This document shows positions 1 to 5,089 of a stretch of DNA of 8,791 nucleotides, in pieces (position 1 is the stretch's first letter; each line of letters starts with the position of its first letter). Position numbers and translations under genes: made by a program. Where the stretch lies: NCBI GenBank assembly GCA_025456495.1, contig JALOKO010000122.1, forward strand, positions 1-8,791, written 5' to 3'. The notes under the pieces were generated by a model that worked only from the letters and a program-made list of their open reading frames with translations, had not been told where the DNA came from and did no database searches. The stretch is from Bryobacterales bacterium. GTDB taxonomy: Bacteria; Acidobacteriota; Terriglobia; Bryobacterales; Bryobacteraceae.

Positions 1-1
1 T

Positions 2-82
2 TTTCCAGAATTGACCATGGAACAGCTCAAGGCATGTTTAGCCTTTGCTGCAGATCGGGAGCAAAAGTTGAAATACGCCTAG
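2..82 (+). CDS. DUF433-type antitoxin, C-terminal fragment (5' end outside window)
   Basis: An open frame enters from the left edge and stops at TAG 80-82, giving about 26 residues that begin FPELTMEQLKACLAFAADRE. The pattern 'P-x-L-T-x-E-x-(I/L)-x-A-C/A-L-A-(F/Y)-A-A-D/E-R-E' is the usual C-terminal end of DUF433 proteins, small winged-helix or HTH proteins encoded just upstream of DUF5615 PIN-like toxins. The stop lies 8 bp before the ATG of the next gene, which matches the usual antitoxin-toxin order. By family knowledge it would bind and neutralise the toxin and repress its own promoter. The DNA-binding part lies outside the window and cannot be judged. The assignment rests on a short tail plus context. 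Confidence 0.62.
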   Translation, partial: FPELTMEQLKACLAFAADREQKLKYA

Positions 83-90
83 TTAAACTT

Positions 91-432
91 ATGGCTCTAC
101 TTTTTGATCAGAATATCTCCTTTAGAATCGTAAAGGAAATTCTTCCGCATTTTCCAGAATCAAAACAACTTCGTGAAGCTGGTTTGGAAGGAAAGCAAGA
201 TCGGGACATCTGGAAATGGGCAAAATCCAACGGATACGCCATCGTCACTTTTGATTCAGACTTTGTGGATTTGTCGCTTCTATTTGGTTTTCCGCCCAAA
301 GTTATCTGGCTAAGGTTAGGGAATTCGTCCACCAATAGAATCGCAAATGTGCTGATAAATAAAAAGTTGGAGATCTATGATTTTTTAAAAAATGAAGTTG
401 AGGGAATTTTAAAAGTTGAATCTGCCTTTTAG
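91..432 (+). CDS. DUF5615 family PIN-like protein, probable toxin of a DUF433/DUF5615 pair
   Basis: A 113-residue protein. It starts MALLFDQNIS, typical of DUF5615 (related to the Mut7-C RNase domain of the PIN-like superfamily). Acidic residues sit where this fold places its metal ligands: D6 in the first strand, D37 and D39 in GKQDRDIW, and D55 and D57 in VTFDSDF. The segment PPKVIWLRLGNSST (about 68-81) is the conserved second half. The ATG at 91 is preferred over the in-frame ATG at 34, because 34 lies inside the upstream antitoxin frame and the extra residues do not resemble the family. No Shine-Dalgarno is visible, as is common in Bacteroidota. The expected role, inferred from the family, is a metal-dependent ribonuclease held in check by the upstream protein. 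Toxicity is not shown by the sequence. Confidence 0.8.
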   Translation: MALLFDQNISFRIVKEILPHFPESKQLREAGLEGKQDRDIWKWAKSNGYAIVTFDSDFVDLSLLFGFPPKVIWLRLGNSSTNRIANVLINKKLEIYDFLKNEVEGILKVESAF

Positions 433-498
433 AACTTTGAAGAGTTTTGAATAATCAAATTGAACCATTAATCACAAAAAAAAATCAGTTAACTACCT

Positions 499-1107
499 AT
501 GCAAATGCCAACTTTCAACCCGGAAGAAGTAACCAAAATGATCCGTGGACGCCGGTCCATGTTTCCCGCTCAATTCAAGGAAAATGACCCGGTAGACGAT
601 TCCATCATCGAGGAAATGCTGGAAAACGCCAATTGGGCCCCTACACATAAGCTGACTCAGCCCTGGAGATTCATCGTATACACGGGTGCTGGCTTGAAGA
701 AATTTGCCGATTACCAAGCTGAAATGTATAAAATGCGGGCTGAGAAAAACGGGACGCCTTTCATCGAAGCCACCTACCAAAAATTCAAAGAACAGCCTTT
801 GAAAGCTTCTCACGTGATCGCGATTCTGATGAAGCGAACCGAAGGTTCGGGCATTCCGGTAATGGAAGAAATCGCAGCCACAGCGATGGCTGTGCAGAAC
901 ATGTACCTCACCGCCTGTGCTCATGGACTGGCCTGCTATTGGGGTACTGGCGGACCTACTTTCTGGGTGGAAGCAAGAGAGGATTTCGGTCTGGAAGGCG
1001 AGGATATGCTGATGGGCTTCTTTTATGTCGCTAAGCCAGCCACGGACACCCTGCCTGTAGGAAAGCGCGAGCCGATTGCGGATAAAGTGGGGTGGATTCG
1101 GGAGTAA
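499..1107 (+). CDS. Nitroreductase family protein (YdjA-like, FMN-dependent)
   Basis: A 202-residue protein of the usual length for single-domain nitroreductases. Visible family signatures are the FMN-phosphate-binding basic segment IRGRRSMFP (about 15-23), ENANWAPTHKLTQPWRF (about 42-58) with the A-P-T-H-K pattern close to the APDHK of E. coli YdjA, and a later ACYWGTGG segment before the C-terminal strand GFFYVAKP. These enzymes are cytoplasmic homodimers that bind FMN and reduce nitro or quinone compounds with NAD(P)H; the natural substrate is unknown. The gene lies 66 bp after the toxin on the same strand and is followed by a perfect terminator hairpin. Cotranscription with the toxin pair is possible, but no promoter could be assigned in the A-rich gap. 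Confidence 0.88.
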   Translation: MQMPTFNPEEVTKMIRGRRSMFPAQFKENDPVDDSIIEEMLENANWAPTHKLTQPWRFIVYTGAGLKKFADYQAEMYKMRAEKNGTPFIEATYQKFKEQPLKASHVIAILMKRTEGSGIPVMEEIAATAMAVQNMYLTACAHGLACYWGTGGPTFWVEAREDFGLEGEDMLMGFFYVAKPATDTLPVGKREPIADKVGWIRE

Positions 1108-1131
1108 AAGAGTTATTGGTTATGGAGTTAT

Positions 1132-1166
1132 AAAATAAAGGAAGGTGAAAGCCTTCCTTTATTTTT
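1132..1166 (+). terminator. Rho-independent terminator of the nitroreductase gene
   Basis: A perfect 14-bp inverted repeat (1132-1145 with 1152-1165) closes a 6-nt loop and ends in a run of five T (1162-1166). It lies 25 bp after the nitroreductase stop. Because the stem ends in A/T on both sides it may also work weakly in the leftward direction. Confidence 0.88.
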
Positions 1167-1185
1167 GAAATACTATATACGATTT

Positions 1186-1211
1186 AAAAAAGTCAGTGAA
1201 AAGCGACTGAC
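1186..1211 (-). terminator. Probable leftward terminator of the dipeptidase/TPK-like operon
   Basis: Read leftward, GTCAGT and ACTGAC form a 6-bp stem around an 8-nt loop (1192-1211), followed directly by six T (complement of A 1186-1191). It lies about 104 bp beyond the stop of the leftward TPK-like gene and about 20 bp from the opposing terminator, as expected between convergent transcription units. The stem is short, so strength is uncertain. Confidence 0.55.
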
Positions 1212-1257
1212 AATTTTCTAAGTCCAAGGACGTCAAATGGTGAACTTCGATTAATAA

Positions 1258-1279
1258 AGACTTCGACTCCGCTCAGTCT
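1258..1279. repeat. Candidate dispersed intergenic repeat (CTTCGACTCCGCTCAG motif)
   Basis: A more G+C-rich island in an A+T-rich gap holds CTTCGACTCCGCTCAG, framed by the short inverted repeat AGACT (1258-1262) and AGTCT (1275-1279). From memory, this motif recurs in intergenic positions of Bacteroidota genomes. Only one copy is present in the window, so its repeat status cannot be shown here. Confidence 0.35.
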
Positions 1280-1314
1280 GACTCCACTGATTTTCAATTT
1301 TCAGCTTTCTCTCA

Positions 1315-1935
1315 TCAGCTTTCAGAATTTAGATTTTCCCCAACCCAAAAAATCCCTTTCCCCTCAATCTCCGTAATCCCCTCCGGAACTTCCAACTGAG
1401 TCAGATACATCAGTGGAAGCATCAATTTGCCGTTTTCATTGGAGATTTCTACGGGCATTCCTTCTGTTCCGACGAGTCGGATGGTGCTTTCGGCAAACCA
1501 CTTTTTGAATTTCCCGCCTTTAACCGGATAGTATTTCCAGCCCGCATCCAGAATCGTCAGGTCAAAAGACCCGAGCTTTTCCTCCAAATTCCGAAACTTC
1601 TGATGAGAAAAGCCAACCAAATGTGTGGCCCTATGGGTAGTTGCTTGGAGGTAGTGAAGTCCTTCATCCAGTGTGTTTTCCGGGGAAGACGTCAGAAACT
1701 TGACCGGATACTGTTCCTCCGGCAAGTGAAGATTTTCCTGTTGAAATTCCGCTGTCGCCAAAATCACATCGATTTTGATCCCCCAACTCAGCACTTGGTC
1801 CAGGCAGTGTTGCGCCACCAATACGGTCGGCACCCACTCCAACAGCGGCGAAACCGTGTCGAAGCTCAATTCAGCCGTATCCAAAATAAATACGGCAGGC
1901 TCTTGTTGCTCTTTGACAAAATGATGGCTAGACAT
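1315..1935 (-). CDS. Thiamine pyrophosphokinase-like protein lacking the kinase acidic motifs
   Basis: A 206-residue protein that starts MSSHHFVKEQQEPA, which matches the N-terminus typical of Bacteroidota thiamine pyrophosphokinases (TPK). The fold order also agrees: a hydrophobic strand and 'LLEW' helix (about 30-34), G-I-K-I-D-V-I-L (52-59), Y-P-V-K-F-L-T (76-82) and a KFKKWF segment. The residues that define TPK are replaced. The usual G-D-F/L-D-S after the third strand reads LATAEF (59-64). The usual D-Q-N-x-T-D loop reads SPENTLDE (84-91). The R-x-D-H-T region reads as SHQKFRN. A working thiamine diphosphate kinase is therefore unlikely. It may bind a ligand without catalysis or do something else. 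Its ATG overlaps the stop of the upstream dipeptidase (TGATG), so it is probably translationally coupled to it. Fold assignment is fairly secure, function is not. Confidence 0.62.
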   Translation of the reverse strand: MSSHHFVKEQQEPAVFILDTAELSFDTVSPLLEWVPTVLVAQHCLDQVLSWGIKIDVILATAEFQQENLHLPEEQYPVKFLTSSPENTLDEGLHYLQATTHRATHLVGFSHQKFRNLEEKLGSFDLTILDAGWKYYPVKGGKFKKWFAESTIRLVGTEGMPVEISNENGKLMLPLMYLTQLEVPEGITEIEGKGIFWVGENLNSES

Positions 1936-2786
1936 CAGTTCCAGAGTTTTTGGTAGAAGTGGAAGACGTTTTCGGAAGCCAGTTTGCGAAGCTGAGAATC
2001 ACTCAGGTTTTGACTCAGAGATTCCAAGATGGAAGGATACTTTCCGGCATTTTCTGCCAAAGGAAAATAAAACGGATGCCGGCTTTTGTCCGGAAAATCC
2101 TTGAAGTAGAAGAAATCTGCTCCAAAGCAGATCGCATCTTCGCTCAGCGTATTTCCATGAAGCAAATGCTCAAAAAGCCGCTCAGGAACCTCCCGATCGA
2201 GAAATTCCCTGAGGAAATTCACTCCGATAATTCCTCCTCGGTGGATGATCTCCTGGGCAAATTCCTCACTCAGATTGCGCTTGTGATCCCAGATCGCCCG
2301 GAAGTTGGAGTGGCTGGCTATCACCGGAATCGGCAAATGATGGCGGTCGATGTGCTTCAGGATTCCTTCAGCCAAAGGATCGGAGGTATGCGAAAGATCG
2401 ATCGGAATCCGCTTTCCAGCCATGTAATCGAGGATTCGCTTGCCGTCTTCCTTCAGGCCCACACCCTCGGTGTAATTTCCCCCGCCGAAGCGATTTTCGG
2501 TATGGTGGGTCAGGCTGATGTAGGCTAGCTGACCGACTTTGGCGAGTATGTTGTCAAACTGCTGGTAGATTTCGGGCCAAGTGGCATTTTCGTGGCCAAA
2601 TCCGGAGGCATTCTCAACCGAAGCAATAATGCCGATTTGATCTGTTTTTTCCCCGTTTTTCAAAAATTGAGCATCAAAAGTGGTAAGGATCTTATCTTCT
2701 TTGCGCAGCAAGTCTGAAAAAATCTCCGCCTGCGTTGTCGCCAGCTTCATGCTTCCCGGTTCTACCGTGGTGTAGATGGCCATAAC
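1935..2786 (-). CDS. Membrane dipeptidase (peptidase family M19), N-terminus cut off at the junction
   Basis: About 282 residues are readable leftward from an in-frame ATG at 2783, which is probably an internal methionine. Family M19 zinc-dipeptidase signatures, numbered from that Met: bridging glutamate E57 in SVENASGFG, H93 in LTHHTENRFG, H132 in DLSH, SHS at 157-159 with nearby R162, and the late GADFFYF that replaces the usual G-S-D-F-D-G aspartate segment. The N-terminal strand that carries the H-x-D zinc ligands is missing. Beyond about 2786 the frame stays open to 3077, but that part is only the antisense of the pyrophosphatase gene. The family hydrolyses dipeptides, including ones with a D residue, usually outside the cytoplasm; any signal peptide would be in the lost part. 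It is the first gene of a pair with the TPK-like protein. Confidence 0.87.
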   Translation of the reverse strand, partial: VMAIYTTVEPGSMKLATTQAEIFSDLLRKEDKILTTFDAQFLKNGEKTDQIGIIASVENASGFGHENATWPEIYQQFDNILAKVGQLAYISLTHHTENRFGGGNYTEGVGLKEDGKRILDYMAGKRIPIDLSHTSDPLAEGILKHIDRHHLPIPVIASHSNFRAIWDHKRNLSEEFAQEIIHRGGIIGVNFLREFLDREVPERLFEHLLHGNTLSEDAICFGADFFYFKDFPDKSRHPFYFPLAENAGKYPSILESLSQNLSDSQLRKLASENVFHFYQKLWN

Positions 2787-2792
2787 CTGCTG
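2784..2792. other. Junction between two unrelated DNA segments (probable chimera)
   Basis: Leftward, the M19 dipeptidase reads credibly up to about 2783-2789. Rightward, the pyrophosphatase reads credibly from about 2784-2793. Both genes lose their N-terminal parts here, head to head, with no room for promoters or start regions. Composition jumps from A+T-rich (20 G+C of 60 at 2641-2700) to G+C-rich (41 of 60 at 2881-2940). The few bases that fit both frames may be a short overlap shared by both parents. No transposase, att site or tRNA is present to suggest a natural recombination. Confidence 0.85.
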
Positions 2793-4481
2793 GTGATCAC
2801 CACCACAATGCTCACCTTCGGCATGGGTGCATCCACTCAGGCGCTGTTTGCCCGCGTGGGTGGTGGTATTTACACCAAGGCGGCGGACGTGGGCGCTGAC
2901 CTCGTCGGCAAGGTGGAAGCGGGGATTCCGGAAGATGACCCCCGCAACCCGGCCACCATCGCCGACAACGTGGGCGACAATGTGGGCGACGTCGCGGGCA
3001 TGGGCGCTGACCTGTACGAGTCCTATTGCGGATCGATTCTGGCCACTGCCGCCCTTGGCGCGGCTGCCTTCATGCACGACCCGGGGACGCAGTTAAATGC
3101 CGTGATTCTGCCCATGGTGATTGGCGGCGTCGGCACGATTCTTTCCATCGTGGGCGTTTACCTGGTGCGGACCAAGGAAGGCGCCAGCCAGCGCGATCTG
3201 CTGGATGCCTTGGGGCGCGGCCTGAACGCCAGCACGGTATTGATCATCATCACCTCGTTCCTGGTACTGCGCTTTCTGGAAATTCCCAACGCACTGGGTG
3301 TGTGGGGCGCCATTGTGGTTGGATTGCTAACCGGCGCGGTGATTGGCAAATCCACGGAATACTACACGTCGCAATCCTACAAGCCCACCATCCGAATCGC
3401 CGAGCATGCGGAAACCGGCCCGGCAACCCTGATCATCCAGGGTATCGGCACGGGCATGATGTCCACGGCCATCCCGGTGCTGGCGGTGGTCACCGGGACG
3501 ATGCTGTCGTTCCTCTGCGCGTCCGGCTTCGACATGACGAACCTGAACGTCGGCCTGTACGGCATCGGCATTGCTGCCGTGGGCATGCTCTCCACCTTGG
3601 GCATCACCCTGGCAACGGACGCCTACGGCCCCATCGCGGATAACGCCGGTGGCAACGCCGAGATGAGCGGCCTGGATCCGGAAGTGCGCAAGCGCACGGA
3701 CGCCCTGGATTCGCTGGGCAACACCACGGCCGCTACGGGCAAGGGATTCGCCATCGGCTCAGCCGCACTCACCGCGCTGGCGCTCCTCAGCAGCTACATT
3801 GAAGAGCTGCGCATCGGCATGATCCGCATGGGAACCAAGACCATTGAACTGGGTCATGGCGCAACCGTGGATATCAACAAAGCCACCCTCACTGACTTTG
3901 CTGACTTCTTCAACATCAACCTGATGAATCCCCTGGTGCTGGTAGGGATCTTCCTGGGCGCCATGCTGGCCTTCATTTTCTGCGGACTCACTATCAACGC
4001 AGTGGGTCGCGCCGCCAAGGCCATGGTGGACGAGGTTCGACGGCAGTTCAAGGAATTCCCCGGCATCATGGAGGGCAAGCAGGAACCGGACTACGCACGC
4101 TGTATCGAGATTTCCACCAAGGGCGCCCAGCGCGAGATGATTGTGCCGTCCACGGTGGCGATTGTGACGCCCATCCTGGTGGGCCTGCTGTTTGGTGTTG
4201 CTGGGGTGTTTGGACTGCTGATTGGCGGACTCTCGTCCGGCTTCGTCCTGGCCATCTTCCTGGCCAACTCCGGCGGTGCCTGGGACAACGCCAAGAAGTA
4301 CATTGAGGAAGGCCACATGGGCGGTAAGGGATCCATGGCCCACAAGGCAGCGGTGATCGGCGACACCATCGGCGATCCCTTCAAGGACACCTCTGGCCCC
4401 AGCCTGAACATCCTCATCAAGCTGATGAGCATGGTGGCGATTGTGATGGCTGGCCTCACTGTCGCCTACAGCTTGTTCTAA
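2787..4481 (+). CDS. hppA: K+-dependent-type membrane-bound pyrophosphatase (H+ or Na+ pump), N-terminus missing
   Basis: An integral membrane protein that couples PPi hydrolysis to cation export. About 562 residues follow the GTG at 2793, which is not a real start. Homologues have about 170 more residues before the IYTK motif, so the first membrane helices are lost at the junction. Numbering from 2793: K29 of GGGIYTKAAD; the substrate loop at about 33-67 with DLVGKVEAGIPEDDP and the repeated D-N-V-G-D; ADNAGGNAEMSGL before GNTTAATGKG; and the C-terminal GGAWDNAKKYIEE (W497) and IGDTIGDPFKDTSGPS loops. In GNTTAATGKG, residues A313 and G316 replace the Lys and Thr of K+-independent enzymes, so this is the K+-dependent class. 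Whether Na+ or H+ is pumped is not decided by what I can see. The C-terminus is intact and a terminator follows. Confidence 0.93.
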   Translation: MLVITTTMLTFGMGASTQALFARVGGGIYTKAADVGADLVGKVEAGIPEDDPRNPATIADNVGDNVGDVAGMGADLYESYCGSILATAALGAAAFMHDPGTQLNAVILPMVIGGVGTILSIVGVYLVRTKEGASQRDLLDALGRGLNASTVLIIITSFLVLRFLEIPNALGVWGAIVVGLLTGAVIGKSTEYYTSQSYKPTIRIAEHAETGPATLIIQGIGTGMMSTAIPVLAVVTGTMLSFLCASGFDMTNLNVGLYGIGIAAVGMLSTLGITLATDAYGPIADNAGGNAEMSGLDPEVRKRTDALDSLGNTTAATGKGFAIGSAALTALALLSSYIEELRIGMIRMGTKTIELGHGATVDINKATLTDFADFFNINLMNPLVLVGIFLGAMLAFIFCGLTINAVGRAAKAMVDEVRRQFKEFPGIMEGKQEPDYARCIEISTKGAQREMIVPSTVAIVTPILVGLLFGVAGVFGLLIGGLSSGFVLAIFLANSGGAWDNAKKYIEEGHMGGKGSMAHKAAVIGDTIGDPFKDTSGPSLNILIKLMSMVAIVMAGLTVAYSLF

Positions 4482-4523
4482 GTTGTTTCTTCTCGCACGG
4501 TGGAATCACCGTTCCTCGCGCGC

Positions 4524-4567
4524 AAAGCCGGAGACTCCCTTACTGGGGGTTTCCGGCTTTTCTTCTT
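4524..4567 (+). terminator. Strong rho-independent terminator after hppA
   Basis: Arms 4524-4539 and 4545-4560 pair over 16 bp with two G-U pairs and a 5-nt loop. The outer half is AAAGCCGG/CCGGCTTT. A pyrimidine-rich tail follows (TTTTCTTCTT from 4558). It lies about 43 bp after the hppA stop and separates it from the molybdenum hydroxylase operon. Confidence 0.88.
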
Positions 4568-4594
4568 GGCGTTGTCCCAAGCCGCGGGTATCAT
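4566..4594 (+). promoter_or_regulatory. Possible sigma70-type promoter for the molybdenum hydroxylase operon
   Basis: TTGGCG (4566-4571) and TATCAT (4589-4594) are separated by exactly 17 bp, and the second box matches the -10 consensus at 5 of 6 positions. The start codon at 4619 would follow a leader of about 18 nt. It sits directly behind the hppA terminator, where a new promoter is needed. The -35 match is weak, so this is only a candidate. Confidence 0.4.
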
Positions 4595-4618
4595 CAAGTC
4601 AAGACACGGCCATCCTGC

Positions 4619-5089
4619 ATGCCACGCTACGAACTCAACGTCAACGGGAAACCAACCACGGTGGATGTCCAGCCCAACACCCTGTTGCTGGATGTGCTGC
4701 GCGACCATCTGGACCTCACCGGAACCAAGTACGGGTGTGGCGAGGGCCAGTGCGGCTCCTGCACCGTGCTGCTGGACGGCAAGGCGCGCAAGTCCTGCCT
4801 GGTCGCCGTGTCGCAGGTGGGCCAACAACCCGTTGAGACAGTGGAGGGCCTCCAGCGTGATGGGAAGCTCCATCCGTTGCAGGAAGCCTTCCTGAAGCAT
4901 GGGGCCTTCCAGTGCGGCTACTGCACGCCCGGCATGCTGATGGCCGCCAAGGCGCTGCTGAGCGAAACACCCAAGCCCACACGAGACCAGGCGCGTCGTG
5001 CGATGAACGGCAACCTCTGTCGGTGCGGCGCCTATGGCCGCATTCTGGACGCGATTCTGGAAGCGGCGGAAGGGGGCTCGCGTGCCTGA
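4619..5089 (+). CDS. (2Fe-2S)-binding small subunit of an aldehyde/isoquinoline-type molybdenum hydroxylase
   Basis: A 156-residue protein of the usual length for IorA/CoxS-type small subunits. The N-terminal plant-ferredoxin-like domain carries the first cluster at C40, C45, C48 and C60 (YGCGEGQCGSC). The C-terminal four-helix domain carries the second cluster at C99, C102, C134 and C136 (QCGYCTPGM and NLCRCGAY). These clusters pass electrons from the molybdenum centre in the partner subunit to an outside acceptor. The protein has no signal peptide of its own, so if the complex is exported it would travel with the twin-arginine-bearing partner, as known for related enzymes. The next gene starts inside its last codons. 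No strong ribosome-binding site is visible before the ATG at 4619, but the ferredoxin domain starts directly there. Confidence 0.95.
   Translation: MPRYELNVNGKPTTVDVQPNTLLLDVLRDHLDLTGTKYGCGEGQCGSCTVLLDGKARKSCLVAVSQVGQQPVETVEGLQRDGKLHPLQEAFLKHGAFQCGYCTPGMLMAAKALLSETPKPTRDQARRAMNGNLCRCGAYGRILDAILEAAEGGSRA
5068..5084 (+). promoter_or_regulatory. Ribosome-binding site that sets the GTG start of the large subunit
   Basis: GGAAGGGGG (5068-5076) lies 5 nt before GTG 5082-5084. The GTG overlaps the stop of the small subunit (GTGCCTGA, an 8-nt overlap). This supports the GTG over an in-frame ATG at 5034, which would lie 56 nt inside the small subunit gene, and it suggests translational coupling that keeps the subunits in step. 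Confidence 0.65.

Noticed and set aside
34..90. Upstream in-frame ATG that would give the toxin 19 more residues
   Set aside because: It lies inside the antitoxin coding frame and adds residues not found in DUF5615 proteins, whereas MALLFDQN at 91 is the usual family start.
2787..3077. Open extension of the dipeptidase frame by about 98 more residues at its N-terminus
   Set aside because: These residues are the antisense of the conserved pyrophosphatase substrate loop and have low-complexity His/Gly/Val character unlike M19 proteins. The frame is open only by chance in G+C-rich DNA.
3026..3643. Long plus-strand frame inside the pyrophosphatase gene, 205 residues
   Set aside because: It is a shifted frame of hppA with Arg/His/Gly-rich composition and no recognisable domain. 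The overlapping hppA frame has unmistakable family motifs.
5034..5081. ATG at 5034 as start of the large subunit
   Set aside because: It would overlap the small subunit by 56 nt and has no better ribosome-binding site. The GTG at 5082 has GGAAGGGGG at good spacing and the typical stop/start overlap.
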